Assembly: GCA_937949725.1 (NCBI GenBank)
Contig: CALECT010000079.1
Coordinates: 16,888 to 80,887, forward strand
Direction of reading: 5' to 3'
Source of the DNA: an uncultured Pseudanabaenaceae cyanobacterium
Lineage (GTDB): Bacteria > Cyanobacteriota > Cyanobacteriia > PCC-9006 > JAAUQQ01
Length of the DNA stretch: 64,000 bases
The notes under the pieces are model-generated. The model ran no database searches. It was not told the origin of the DNA and saw nothing but the letters and a program-made list of their open reading frames with translations. A program made the position numbers and the translations under genes. This document shows positions 45,245-54,955 of the stretch, piece after piece; position 1 is the first letter of the stretch; the number at the start of each line of letters is the position of its first letter.

Positions 45245-47236
45245 TCACAGTGGATAAATCATTGGAGTGAGCCACACGGTAATTACTCCGAAAATCAGGC
45301 TTAGTGGCAAACCAATTCTTCCAAAATCTGTAAATCGATAGCCCCCAGGTCCATAAACCATCAGGTTGGTTTGGTAACCAATAGGGGTAATGAAACTAGC
45401 AGAAGCAGCAAGCATAATCGCAATAACAAAGGGCATGAAGTTGATGCCTAGGATTTCAGATATTGCCAGTCCTACGGGAAACATCAGTGCAGCAGCAGCA
45501 TTATTGGTAATCATTTCAGTTAGTAGCGCCGTTGCAAGATAAACAGCTGCCAAGGCAAATCTTGGGCTGGTTCCCGCGTGGTGAAGCAAGACGTTAGCAA
45601 GAACTGTTGCCGCGCCACTAACTTCCAATGCTTTGCCAATTCCTAAAGCCGCAGCCGTAATCAGCAGCACTCGCCATTCAATCGTTTGTAATAAGCGATC
45701 TGTTGCGCAACAGCCTGTAATCAGCATCAAAATGGCTGCTGCGAAAGCAGCTTTCAAAAGCCCCAAACCACCCAGCGTTGCAGCAATCACCATAGCAACC
45801 AAAAGGATGATCGCCACAGGTGCTCTTTCATGACGCAACGGTTCAGAATTGGGAACACTACTCACTAAGTAAAAGTCTTTGGAGAGTCGCTGCTGATCAA
45901 CAAACTTTGCAGGAGCTTCCAAAATCAAAGCATCCCCTGGTTGCAGCTGGATATCGCCAATTTTGCCAGCTAAGCGCTCGCCATTTCGAGACACTGCAAC
46001 CACAACGGCACCATAGCGACGACGAAAAGCTCCTTCTCGAATTGTCTTACCCAGAATGGGACAAGTATTGGAAACTACAGCTTCGATCATACAACGCTCG
46101 GTCCGAGGCACATTGAGCTTAAAAACCTGATTTGTTGCTGGTAACAGTCCTTTAATGCGCTGTAAATCAACCACCGAATCAACCACCCCAACGAAAATGA
46201 GCTGATCATTTGGTCTTAATTTCTCCTGAGGGCTGACCGCTGGTAGCAAACTGCCATCTCGAGAAATTTCTGCCAGAAACAAATTGGGTAAATGTCTTAA
46301 CCCAGCTTGCTCAATTGTCTTACCCGACAGCGGACTATCGGATGCAACCAACATTTCCACAGTGTACTGGCGAGCATCATCGCTCTCTCGAATTGCAGGT
46401 TTACGACTAGGCAAAAGCCAGCGCTGAGCAATAAGCAGATAGACTAATCCGACTAAAACACAAGGTAGGCTAACTCGGGTGATGTCAAATAGGCCTAATC
46501 CAGGATGATTCGTCGAAGCGATCAGCATCCCATTGACAACTAAGTTTGTACTCGTCCCCAATAACGTTAAAACACCGCCGAAAATTGCAGCATAACTAAG
46601 GGGAATCATTAGCTTGGAGGGACTCAAACGCAGTTTGTAAGCCCAATCGCTAACAATTGGGATGAACATTGCAACGACCGGAATATTATTCAAAAATGCA
46701 CTCATTCCAATAACTGGCAACATGAGGCGCAACAAAGCAGTATGAAGACCTTTAGGGTGACCTAAAACTTGAAGTGAGAGCCAAGCTAGCCCTCCAGATT
46801 GCTGAAGTCCAGACACAATGACGTACATTACGCCAATAGTTACGACACCTGTATTACTAAAGCCAGCTAGAGCAATTTCTGTCGACAGAACACCACTAAT
46901 TAAGAGGGTGCCAAGCCCTGTCAGAAAAATCAGCTCTGTCGGTAGCCGAGTCACCAGACTCAGTGCAAATGCACAGCCTGCGACTCCTAGGGAAAACCAG
47001 CCTTGCCAACTTAATTCACTCAGCAGTGACCAATCTTCGATTGCAAAGTAGCCAAGTAAGACAGCAGCACAAAGCAAAGCAAAGACAGAACGACGTATTA
47101 ACCATCGTCTGATTGTCCAACGTGATCTAGGATAATTTCGCGAGCTCTTACGAGATAAGTCGCTATTCTTTCCCCTATCCCTCAAAGCATGAACATACGG
47201 TGGTTTTGGCATGTCAAAAGAAGGTTTGATAGGCAT
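45245..47236 (-). CDS. SLC13-type anion permease with TrkA-C domains (sulfate uptake candidate)
   Basis: The 663-residue protein has a hydrophilic N-terminus, about eleven to thirteen membrane segments of the ArsB/NhaD/SLC13 type, including NNIPVVAMFIPIV and GGVLTLLGTSTNLVVNG, and two soluble TrkA-C (RCK_C) domains in the middle (about 290-450), as in cyanobacterial and algal SLT/SAC1-like sulfate transporters. The second transport half ends with the symmetry-related NNAAAALMFPV and ITPIGYQTNLMVYGPGGY. Neighbouring cysC suggests the substrate is sulfate; phosphate or dicarboxylate are other family substrates. Confidence 0.8.
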   Translation of the reverse strand: MPIKPSFDMPKPPYVHALRDRGKNSDLSRKSSRNYPRSRWTIRRWLIRRSVFALLCAAVLLGYFAIEDWSLLSELSWQGWFSLGVAGCAFALSLVTRLPTELIFLTGLGTLLISGVLSTEIALAGFSNTGVVTIGVMYVIVSGLQQSGGLAWLSLQVLGHPKGLHTALLRLMLPVIGMSAFLNNIPVVAMFIPIVSDWAYKLRLSPSKLMIPLSYAAIFGGVLTLLGTSTNLVVNGMLIASTNHPGLGLFDITRVSLPCVLVGLVYLLIAQRWLLPSRKPAIRESDDARQYTVEMLVASDSPLSGKTIEQAGLRHLPNLFLAEISRDGSLLPAVSPQEKLRPNDQLIFVGVVDSVVDLQRIKGLLPATNQVFKLNVPRTERCMIEAVVSNTCPILGKTIREGAFRRRYGAVVVAVSRNGERLAGKIGDIQLQPGDALILEAPAKFVDQQRLSKDFYLVSSVPNSEPLRHERAPVAIILLVAMVIAATLGGLGLLKAAFAAAILMLITGCCATDRLLQTIEWRVLLITAAALGIGKALEVSGAATVLANVLLHHAGTSPRFALAAVYLATALLTEMITNNAAAALMFPVGLAISEILGINFMPFVIAIMLAASASFITPIGYQTNLMVYGPGGYRFTDFGRIGLPLSLIFGVITVWLTPMIYPL

Positions 47237-47536
47237 AACAGTAGCAGCCTTACTGTCCCATAACGGATGGGTGACAAGTTAAGGTGAAGCTCTTTGGGTC
47301 AATCTGATATTTTGAGCGTTTGAACCGACCAATTACGGGGTTTTCCATGTGATTGGGTATATATACTCAAAAATGTCGGCAAGCCTCAATCAACCTTACA
47401 TAGCGTTCGACTACTTCTAGATGGCTAGATACAGGGGGGATAATTGCTTGGATTGCCTAATCTACTACCTATCGACCTACCCCAATAAGTGCATGTATGC
47501 GGAGTATTCGTAGGCTTGCCATGTATGTAATCCCAG
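47237..47536. other. Intergenic region with a truncated gene copy
   Basis: 300 bp between the permease start and the DUF2809-like gene end. It includes 47482-47530, a degenerate copy of the start of that downstream-read gene. Nothing else recognised. Confidence 0.45.
47482..47530 (-). repeat. Degenerate copy of the DUF2809-like gene start
   Basis: A 49-bp segment is 42/49 identical to 47898-47946, which encodes the start of the neighbouring gene. Its minus-strand reading starts with MASLRILRIHALIGVG against MASLRRLRIYTFIGLA in the intact gene. Confidence 0.7.
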
Positions 47537-47938
47537 CTATTGCTGCCATCTCTTGAGAATGGCCCAGCCAATGAGACAGCCCAGGGCGTAATAAAAAAAG
47601 TCCCAAGCAACAAAGGTTGTGCCCAAAATAAGCTTCCCTGCCAGGGTCGCTCGCCAGGCTTGGAGCCAAGCAGGCTGCCAAAGCTGAAGGAATTCAAAGC
47701 TGGCAGTCATTACAAAGACCCCCAGAGCTAAATTCAGAAGACCGCGACGGGACTTTAGAATCGCTGGCCATAACCCAGCAATCAGAAACATCCAGGCCAT
47801 TTCGTAGAGGATATCGCCGGCATAGCCTTCAACCCAAGCATTAGCGGGACCGTGATAGGCTTTGCTCCCTAAACCAAGGGGAATGACAAGCGCTAATCCA
47901 ATAAATGTGTATATGCGGAGTCTGCGTAGGCTTGCCAT
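47537..47938 (-). CDS. Small membrane protein, DUF2809/VanZ-like
   Basis: The 133-residue protein has four membrane segments (about 8-22, 45-60, 68-85, 108-126) and the GLGSKAYHGPANAWVEGYAGDILYE region typical of DUF2809-type proteins. No function is known. A degenerate copy of its first codons follows its stop codon, so an ancient tandem duplication is likely. Confidence 0.7.
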   Translation of the reverse strand: MASLRRLRIYTFIGLALVIPLGLGSKAYHGPANAWVEGYAGDILYEMAWMFLIAGLWPAILKSRRGLLNLALGVFVMTASFEFLQLWQPAWLQAWRATLAGKLILGTTFVAWDFFYYALGCLIGWAILKRWQQ

Positions 47939-48184
47939 GTACGTAAATTTGCTGTAGAACTTCCATGCATTGATACAGCAACGCTATGGGCAGTTCCTGA
48001 AAGATGTAATACCCCCATAGATATGGCTTCTTTGATTCACCAACCCACTCTCAGTACTTCTCAAAAGCTACGTAACGCATTAATATTTGAGTAATGTTTA
48101 ATACTCATGCTTGCGTAAGAGAATTCGTCTCTTCTCCAAGCTGAGATGCGTCAGGGCATATTGTGCAGTTCCTCTTTGCCTACC

Positions 48185-48421
48185 ATGTCATCCATCAACC
48201 ATGCTTCCGGTTCCGAATCCATCTCCTGCAGCTATTACAATCCCAGCGGTCAAACCCGTCTTGTGCGGATTGCAAATGCTTCCCAGTGGTATTTTGAGGG
48301 GATGGTCTACCCCCACCAAAAGCTCCGCTTTCTGGCTCCTCCCAATGCTTGCCTAGAGGTCTATGCAAGCGATGAAGTCAAGGGCAGTCCTTTGGAGCGT
48401 ATTGCCTGCAATCGCCTCTAA
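48185..48421 (+). CDS. DUF1830 cyanobacterial protein
   Basis: The 78-residue protein from ATG 48185 (an ATG 13 codons earlier at 48146 is in frame) has [18 protein letters not shown] and [18 protein letters not shown] followed by LEVYAS, the DUF1830 pattern found almost only in cyanobacteria. Function unknown. It ends with a 4-bp overlap with the convergent AGE-family gene. Confidence 0.75.
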   Translation: MSSINHASGSESISCSYYNPSGQTRLVRIANASQWYFEGMVYPHQKLRFLAPPNACLEVYASDEVKGSPLERIACNRL

Positions 48422-49671
48422 TCACGCTTAGATGGAGATGAGCTGGCTAGAAGCTCGAATTGTTGCCAGCAAAGCAACATTGCTCGGGGGACATGGAAGC
48501 AGCCTTTCCACTTACCGCCTTTTAGGTTGAGAAGGACTTCCCCTCGGCGATTGAGATAGCCAAACCATTCACCTCCGCTTTCTGAAGCGAAAAGACTGTC
48601 AGAAAAGTTTTCCCAGCTGTAGTCGTGGAGTTTTTGATACCAGTCCCAACAGGCCTGGCGACCGGTGAGACGGTAGCTCATTGCCAAAGCGACTAGGGTT
48701 TCGAGATGAACCCACCAAAGTTTTTGGTCCCATTCCAACTGTTGGGGGGGGCGTCCTTCAGCATCCATGAAATAAAATAGGCCTCCATAGTTTGGGTCCC
48801 AGGCAAAGTTGAGAATGCTGAGGACAATGTCAGTCGCTTGGTTAATCAGCGCAATATCGCCTCGTCGCTGACCGATATCCATCATGAACCACATGGCTTC
48901 GATGCCATGGCCGGGGTTGATGAGTCTTCCTTCATAGCTATCAACGACGGATCCATCTGGGGCGACGGCTTCGCGCATGATGCCGCGCTCACTGTCCCAG
49001 AAATCATTCATCACCTCGGCCACGGTTTGGTCTAGAACGTTGTCGAGCTGCTCCGGTGGTAGGAGCCAATCCATTTCCAGGGTCAGGTTTGCCAGAATCA
49101 TGGGGACGGCGAGGGATTTGAGCGATCGCGTTCCGGGATAGGCTTTGTTGTACTGACCCTTGGGATTGGCCTGGCGGCGTAGGACATTGGCATAGGCTTG
49201 ACGGGCAATATTTTCCGCAGGGCTGTTCGTCACCGTAGCGTTGCCAATGACTTTGGCATATTGGCTAAAGGCCATGGCTGCGAAGCAGTCGGAGAAAATG
49301 CTGTGGGGCTGGGTGAGGGGCTGACCCGCTTGGTTGAGGGAGAAGTACCAGTTGCCTTCGGTGTCGCGGCCATGTTTGGCAAGAAAGTCTGCGCCATGGC
49401 GGGCGATCGCCTTCCATTGCTCGATCCGTTCCGAGCTCACCTGTCCCTGAAGTTGCTGGGCCATGATTGAGAAGGTCCAGACTTGACGGTTTTGCAACCA
49501 AATGAATTTGTCGGTGTCGTAGACTTCGCCATTGCGATCTAAACAGGTGAAGTAGCCGCCGTAGGTGCGATCGAGGGAATGACTCTCCCAAAAAGGCAGG
49601 ACATCATCCAATAGTGCCGACTTATATTGGCTCGCTAGGGCAGCAAAATCTGGATTACGCTCTGAATTCAT
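48418..49671 (-). CDS. AGE family (N-acylglucosamine 2-epimerase-like) protein
   Basis: The 417-residue protein is an all-alpha (alpha6/alpha6 barrel) epimerase: [22 protein letters not shown] near 28-48, [16 protein letters not shown] around 246-262, [18 protein letters not shown] and [10 protein letters not shown] at the C-terminal end match AGE and cellobiose 2-epimerase proteins, including the catalytic His in PGHG and in WWVH. The sugar substrate (GlcNAc, mannose or cellobiose) is not clear. It reads divergently from a Nudix gene 38 bp away. Confidence 0.82.
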   Translation of the reverse strand: MNSERNPDFAALASQYKSALLDDVLPFWESHSLDRTYGGYFTCLDRNGEVYDTDKFIWLQNRQVWTFSIMAQQLQGQVSSERIEQWKAIARHGADFLAKHGRDTEGNWYFSLNQAGQPLTQPHSIFSDCFAAMAFSQYAKVIGNATVTNSPAENIARQAYANVLRRQANPKGQYNKAYPGTRSLKSLAVPMILANLTLEMDWLLPPEQLDNVLDQTVAEVMNDFWDSERGIMREAVAPDGSVVDSYEGRLINPGHGIEAMWFMMDIGQRRGDIALINQATDIVLSILNFAWDPNYGGLFYFMDAEGRPPQQLEWDQKLWWVHLETLVALAMSYRLTGRQACWDWYQKLHDYSWENFSDSLFASESGGEWFGYLNRRGEVLLNLKGGKWKGCFHVPRAMLLCWQQFELLASSSPSKRD

Positions 49672-49709
49672 GGCACAGGAGAAGCGAAGGGCGAAAGGGT
49701 TGCTCCATA

Positions 49710-50306
49710 ATGTCCTATCACCCTTTACTGATTCGCTTCCACGCCATGAAATTCAACAACCGCGAAAATCGCTGTATTAGCTTTGAAGGTCAGGAGTTGT
49801 GGATTAGCCGCAGCGTGACGGTCTTGGCAGTGCTGATTTTTGTAGTAGGTGAGCAGAAGCTCGAAAATGCCTATGTGCCACTGGGGAAGCGGGGAATTGC
49901 GTTACCAGATGAGGTCGGGAAATGGGGGTTACCAGGAGGATATTTAGATTTTGACGAGACTGCGGGGGGGGCGGTGCAGCGAGAGATTTGGGAAGAGCTG
50001 GGGCTTAATGTACTTGCTTTGCACAAAGTCCATGGGTTTGTGGGGCAGTTGGATCAGCCTTACTCCGTGTTCAGTGAGCCTCGACGACGGCAAAATGTGA
50101 CGCTGCGTTTTCCGCTGATGTTTGTCATGGCAGATGGAACGATCCTGCCGGAATTAAATCCCCAGGTCGGCGAGGATGAGGTGGCAGAGGCCCGGTGGTT
50201 TGGCCTAAGAGAAGCCATGGAGATGGAGCTTGCGTTTGAGCATCAGAGAATCATGGAAGATTGTTTGGCGGGGTATTTTTCAGACCAGGGAGTCTTGTTG
50301 AAGTAG
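49710..50306 (+). CDS. Nudix hydrolase
   Basis: The protein from ATG 49710 has 198 residues; ATG at 49746 is equally possible and the frame's longer version would run into the divergent gene. The Nudix box lies at residues 77-99 and is complete (G-x5-E-x7-REI-x-EE-x-GL). A pyrophosphatase acting on a nucleoside diphosphate linked to another group is expected; substrate unknown. The stop lies 5 bp from the stop of the convergent SDR gene. Confidence 0.82.
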   Translation: MSYHPLLIRFHAMKFNNRENRCISFEGQELWISRSVTVLAVLIFVVGEQKLENAYVPLGKRGIALPDEVGKWGLPGGYLDFDETAGGAVQREIWEELGLNVLALHKVHGFVGQLDQPYSVFSEPRRRQNVTLRFPLMFVMADGTILPELNPQVGEDEVAEARWFGLREAMEMELAFEHQRIMEDCLAGYFSDQGVLLK

Positions 50307-50311
50307 CTCCA

Positions 50312-50977
50312 CTACCAAGGCAAAACCTCGCCATTGGCATGCCAAAAGCTGCCGGTGTTTTCCAAATTCAGTCCATCGATACGAGCTAGCAAGCCTGTCA
50401 CCGAGTCTTCGGTTGTAATGCCACTGGGTGTGAAATTCGTCATACGGGTCTGCACGAGACCGGGGTGCAGGATGGCCACTGCGATGCCTTGGGGCTTGAG
50501 GTCATGGGAGAGAGACTTGCCTGCCATGCAGAGGGCAACTTTTGACATGCGGTACCCATAGGAGCCACCGGAGCTATTGTCTTCGATGGAGCCCATGCGG
50601 CTGGTCATGAGGGCAACTTTTGATCCTGAGGTTAAGCAAGGGAGGAGAGCCTTCGTGAAATTGAGGGGGGCGATCGCGTTCACCTCAAATTGCCGTCTCA
50701 AGCTATCCAAGTCCAAATTGGCCAAGCCGAACCGCTCCACAATGGCAGCGTTATTAATCAGCACATCAATTGTTTGACCGCTCAAGCGTTCTGCTAGGGC
50801 ATTCACTGCTGTGGCATCGGTCAAGTCCAAGCCGGTTTCCAGCTCAACGTCTAGGGCTTCTAGCTCTGGGGAGGCAGTTCGGCAAACGGCAATCACGCGA
50901 TGTCCCTGCTGCTTGAGTTGGCGGCAATATTCCAGGCCAATGCCTCGGTTGGTACCGGTCACAAGGTAAGTGGCCAT
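50312..50977 (-). CDS. Short-chain dehydrogenase/reductase
   Basis: ATG 50977 gives 221 residues (a TTG three codons earlier also fits the frame). TGTNRGIG (7-14) binds NAD(P), INNAAIV is the structural Asn motif and YRMSK the catalytic Tyr-Lys pair, with Ser in TSRMGS. The length and the SRMGSIEDNSSGGSYGYRMSK context match the C-factor/YciK-like SDR group. Substrate not known. Confidence 0.85.
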   Translation of the reverse strand: MATYLVTGTNRGIGLEYCRQLKQQGHRVIAVCRTASPELEALDVELETGLDLTDATAVNALAERLSGQTIDVLINNAAIVERFGLANLDLDSLRRQFEVNAIAPLNFTKALLPCLTSGSKVALMTSRMGSIEDNSSGGSYGYRMSKVALCMAGKSLSHDLKPQGIAVAILHPGLVQTRMTNFTPSGITTEDSVTGLLARIDGLNLENTGSFWHANGEVLPW

Positions 50978-51035
50978 AGGAGTCAATGGATTAATGATGG
51001 TGATGGAAGGCAGTTGGGTGGGGAGCTGCCAAATA

Positions 51036-51069
51036 AAACGGCGATCGCAGGAAATTGCGATCGCCGTTT
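51036..51069 (-). terminator. HIP1-built terminator after the secreted-protein gene
   Basis: A 14-bp inverted repeat (arms 51036-51049 and 51056-51069, about 7-nt loop) with T-rich tail on the minus strand, 50 bp after the stop of the 51123-51701 gene. Each arm includes a full GCGATCGC. Confidence 0.7.
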
Positions 51070-51122
51070 ACTAGATTACTCATCCATCCACAGTTAGGCC
51101 ATCAGCCCAAAGCGGAACCGAC

Positions 51123-51701
51123 TTAGAGCCCCATCTCTGCCCGGCAAGTATCCAATACAACTTGGCTTGTCCGATCCAGCTTGGGAATACGATAAGTCCC
51201 CTGAAGGCCTAACGCACTCTCAAAGGGCAACAGCAATTCAGAGTTCGCCGCAATCTCATTCGAAAGGTATAGCTGCACCGAAATGGTTGAAGTACTTTCC
51301 AAAGCGGCATCTTCCACAGCCAGGTTCATGACATCATTCTCGATGTTGCCTGTAAAACAGCTAAAGTCCGAAGAAGGGGAATAGAACCCTCCAAGCATCC
51401 GGCCATTATTGACCTCGAATACCATATATTCCTTGCCCAGCTGGCCCGGTTCTGGAGATTCTCCAAACAAATAAGCACCGCTGGCAACGGTGGGATCGTC
51501 ATCAGACTCCAAAATGGCAGCACTCAGGGGCATGCCCGATCGCTCAGCAGAGGGCGTTAGACTGCGAGCCGCTGCGGCCTGAGCAGTAATACCTAACACC
51601 AGCAAGCTTAGAATCGCGGCTGCGCCTAGAGTGGGCGTTGAGGGCTTCAATTGAGATAAACTCGGGCGAATTGAAGCGAGTGGTTCTAGATGCAGTCTCA
51701 T
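51123..51701 (-). CDS. Secreted hypothetical protein
   Basis: The 192-residue protein has a signal region: a hydrophobic stretch AAAILSLLVLGITAQAAAA near 27-45 with an AxA cleavage site. The mature part contains GAYLFGESPEPGQLGKEYMVFEVNN, a cyanobacterial pattern of unknown function, and two Cys residues (CFTG and LDTCRAE), possibly a disulfide. It belongs outside the cytoplasmic membrane. No function recognised. Confidence 0.7.
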   Translation of the reverse strand: MRLHLEPLASIRPSLSQLKPSTPTLGAAAILSLLVLGITAQAAAARSLTPSAERSGMPLSAAILESDDDPTVASGAYLFGESPEPGQLGKEYMVFEVNNGRMLGGFYSPSSDFSCFTGNIENDVMNLAVEDAALESTSTISVQLYLSNEIAANSELLLPFESALGLQGTYRIPKLDRTSQVVLDTCRAEMGL

Positions 51702-52095
51702 GGTTTTGCCTCCTACTACTGAGTAAAGGGAGGGCTAGTTTCCACAAATGGAAAGCGCGTAAAAACGGGTATTGCCTGCCTTGGTGCAAGTGGTGAAGAA
51801 GCCCAAGGAAACCATTGGATAACCTATTTTTTGCGTGGGTTGCGAGTACAGCTAATTTCACGGCACGGCAGCCGAACTTCGCAAACGCTACCCCTTCAGG
51901 CAAAGCACTGAAAGGCTTTCATCGCTTTACCTAACTCATATATAACCCAAAGCTCCCCCCTGAAAGGCTAAAACTTTGTGACAGTTCACAATGGCGAGGA
52001 TTGCCCCACTTTACCTACGCCAAAAGACTAATTCATGGGTCTAAATCACTACGCATCTAGGCTGAAAAAGTCCAAAAACAGAAGCTTTCATCCAC
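51702..52095. other. Intergenic region, nothing recognised
   Basis: 394 bp upstream of the secreted-protein gene and downstream of the sensor kinase gene. I see no repeat or RNA gene. Confidence 0.4.
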
Positions 52096-54765
52096 TTACT
52101 CACTATCTAATGCTAGGGGAAAACTCACCGTGAAGAGGGTGTGATGATTGCTGCTTTCGACCTGTACCTGTCCGCCTAGGCGCTCACTGAGCTGACGCAC
52201 GAGAGCCAGTCCTAGCCCTGTACCACCATGCTTCCAAGGATCGCTGGTGGGGATGCGGTAAAAACGTTCAAAGATACGACGCTGCTCGGCTAGAGAGATC
52301 TCGATACCGGAGTTGCCCACACTGAAACTGAGCCAACCCTGCTCTAGCTGCACGGAAACGGTGATGCATTCTCCATCTGGGGTGTATTTGCAGGCGTTAT
52401 CCAGGAGTTCCATCAGGATGCGTTGGAGGTATTCCGCATCGGTTTGGAGCAGGGGTAGGTAGTCGGGCAGGAAGAGCTGCCAACGCAGGCGATCTATATG
52501 CTTTTCGTAGTAGGGCTGGACAACCTGCTTGAGCCAGCGGCGGGGCTCGATGGTGCTGAGCTGAGGGGGCGCACTCTGGATATCCAGGCGGGAGAGATCG
52601 AGGAGGTTTTCGATCAGCGTGCTTTCGCGCTGCACCGCTTCTTTGAGGATGCCAAAGTAGCGCTGGCTGGGGTCGGGCGCGGCGCTCTCATCGTGAACGG
52701 GATTGGCCTGGGCCTGATTTTGAGCCTGCCGTTGGCGGCTAATTTCCAGCATTTGCAGGGCCATTTTCATATTGGCCATGGGGGTGCGTAGCTCGTGGGA
52801 GACGGTGCTGAGAAAGTCGTCTTTGAGCTGGTTGAGGCGGCCTAGTTCGGCCACTTGGGTTTGGGCCGTTTGGTAGAGTCGAGCCTGACGAATGGCGATC
52901 GCACATTGATTCGCAACTTGCTGCACCAAGCGAATTTCCTGGTTATTAAAAGCTTCGCGGGCAGGTTTAATCAGCCAGATGTCACCTAACACCCCCTGAT
53001 CATCCAACATGGGACAGGCCAGCATGGTCACTTGGCCTCGACTGGGCACGGCAATGGTGCCGCAATATTGGAAATACTGGCCGGAGACGAGCTGGGTATA
53101 ACCGGCAAAATTGTTCATATCCAGGACACTGCCCTGGATGCGCTTGTGAAACGTGGTGTATTCATATTTGACCGTGGAAATCTGCCGTTCCAGGTCATAA
53201 ATGGCAGCGTTACAGCCTCGGACGCCCAGGGCGATCGCCAGTTCTTGCACAGCCCGGTGGAGAATCTCGTCCTCATCGAGGCTGTCGCGAACACGATCTG
53301 TCAACCTTTTCAGTGTGGCGTCAAATTCAAAGGACTGCTGGAGCTGCTGGGTACGCCGGTCCACCTGGGTTTCTAAGCTATCAAAAGCCCGCCGCAGACG
53401 CTGGGTCATTTGGTTAAAAGAGCTAGCCAGACTGGCAACTTCACGGATGGGGGCTTGGTCGTCGAGGGATTCGGCTAGCAGGGTTGGGTCAAGGCTGCCC
53501 CCCTGGTTTAACCTGCCGCGAGCAATGGCCTGGCTCGTGCGGCTTAGGCGCATGATCGGTCGGGCTAACCAGTTTGCGGTGGCGAGGCCCAGGGCGATCG
53601 CGCCTAGTAAGGCGATGGTAGACAGGGCGAGGGTCGTGCGCGTATTTTGGCGAAGCTGGCTAGTGAATGCTTCTTCGGGCGTGGCAATGACAATGCGCCA
53701 GTTAAGGTCGTTGTTGCCACCGGTCGGTACGGGGGAGAGTTGGGATAGGGCGCTTTGATTAGCGCGGCTATCTAGGGGCAAGATACTGATGAATTGGCGC
53801 TTTCGACGCAGCCAGCGAAAGAGCCCAGACTGCTGGGGCTGGAAGATGAATTGCTGGGGCCTTTCAAGACTTTGGGTAGAAGTTTGCAGATTCGCGATCG
53901 CTGCTGTCAGCAGCTCATTATTCTGTAACTCAGCTTCGTCAACCGACTCACTGCCAGGCTCACCGACGGCTAATTCACCTTGTTGAGGCTGGGAACTTGC
54001 GATTAGCTGTCCATCTGGCCCCAGAAGAAAGACCTGTCCCGAGCCTAGCTCCACAGCGGCTAAGAACCGGTCTAGATTGGCCGCAGAAATCCCGCTGGAG
54101 AATACCCCCAACCGCTGTCCAGCCCCGTCGAATACAGGCAAGCTCGCCTGGAGCGACATCAGAGAAGTTGAAACTGCTGCTCCCTCTGTTGGCAAGCTGT
54201 CCGCATTGCCGAGAGCGGCAGAAACAGTGGTCCAAACCAAGCCGTCACCTCCAGCGGCAGCTTGGTACCAATCGCTCTGGCGAATATCGGACTGGTCAAA
54301 GCGTTGAAGAATGGGCTGGGCTTGGCCATCCTGGCTGAGCTGATATTCTGCAGTCTTCGCTGGAACCTCAGCGGGGGAAGCGCCCAGTAGGCGTGGTATC
54401 CCTTCTCGACTGACAGCTCGCATTTCCCCCGCAGCGTTAGCAAAAACAATATTGCTCACGCCCTGGAATTGGATCAGTTGGCGAATCAGATAATCTTCAC
54501 TGCCTGCCAGCTTGATGAAGTCAATTTGGCCATTGCGCCAGGCTTCACCGTTGAGGCGACTGATGAGCACCGGCGTTTCGAGGTGACTGGCCAGCTTGAG
54601 CTGAACCCGCTCTCCCGTTTCAGACTGGAGAGAAAACGCCAGCTTCTCCACGGCCTGCTGTCCATTGCGCCAGGACAACCAGTTAGTCACCCCCACAGCC
54701 AGACAGAGCTGGAGCACAAAGGGAACGACCAAAATTGTGCGCAGGGAAAGTCCCCTACGCCCCAT
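52096..54765 (-). CDS. Sensor histidine kinase (dCache-HAMP-GAF-HisKA-HATPase)
   Basis: From ATG 54765, with AGGA before it, the protein has 889 residues; a TTG at 54834 gives 912. N-terminal membrane segment (about 9-25), a large periplasmic double-Cache-like domain (about 30-380), second membrane segment near 385-405, HAMP with ARPIMRLSRTSQAI, a coiled coil, a GAF domain (about 495-640), HisKA with VSHELRTPMANMK, and HATPase with N-box LLDNACKYTP and GTGLGLALVRQL. The His and ATP residues are intact. No receiver or response regulator gene adjoins, so it is an orphan kinase. Confidence 0.88.
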   Translation of the reverse strand: MGRRGLSLRTILVVPFVLQLCLAVGVTNWLSWRNGQQAVEKLAFSLQSETGERVQLKLASHLETPVLISRLNGEAWRNGQIDFIKLAGSEDYLIRQLIQFQGVSNIVFANAAGEMRAVSREGIPRLLGASPAEVPAKTAEYQLSQDGQAQPILQRFDQSDIRQSDWYQAAAGGDGLVWTTVSAALGNADSLPTEGAAVSTSLMSLQASLPVFDGAGQRLGVFSSGISAANLDRFLAAVELGSGQVFLLGPDGQLIASSQPQQGELAVGEPGSESVDEAELQNNELLTAAIANLQTSTQSLERPQQFIFQPQQSGLFRWLRRKRQFISILPLDSRANQSALSQLSPVPTGGNNDLNWRIVIATPEEAFTSQLRQNTRTTLALSTIALLGAIALGLATANWLARPIMRLSRTSQAIARGRLNQGGSLDPTLLAESLDDQAPIREVASLASSFNQMTQRLRRAFDSLETQVDRRTQQLQQSFEFDATLKRLTDRVRDSLDEDEILHRAVQELAIALGVRGCNAAIYDLERQISTVKYEYTTFHKRIQGSVLDMNNFAGYTQLVSGQYFQYCGTIAVPSRGQVTMLACPMLDDQGVLGDIWLIKPAREAFNNQEIRLVQQVANQCAIAIRQARLYQTAQTQVAELGRLNQLKDDFLSTVSHELRTPMANMKMALQMLEISRQRQAQNQAQANPVHDESAAPDPSQRYFGILKEAVQRESTLIENLLDLSRLDIQSAPPQLSTIEPRRWLKQVVQPYYEKHIDRLRWQLFLPDYLPLLQTDAEYLQRILMELLDNACKYTPDGECITVSVQLEQGWLSFSVGNSGIEISLAEQRRIFERFYRIPTSDPWKHGGTGLGLALVRQLSERLGGQVQVESSNHHTLFTVSFPLALDSE

Positions 54766-54955
54766 TCCTATGCGTTGGGCGATCGCACCTTGGGCGCGCT
54801 TCAAAACCACAGATGATGCACTCCAGACTGCCAACTCATGGACTATATACGGGGCTTCTGACCATCCATCCGTAATAGTTTCTCTATTCTGCCAATGGTT
54901 GCGGCATCCGATTTTCCCTTAAGAAAGGAGTGCTAAAAGGATGTAAAGCCTGTTG

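Noticed and set aside
53975..54449. Several open frames on both strands opposite the histidine kinase
   Set aside because: They overlap a long gene with intact domains and are G/C-driven shadows.
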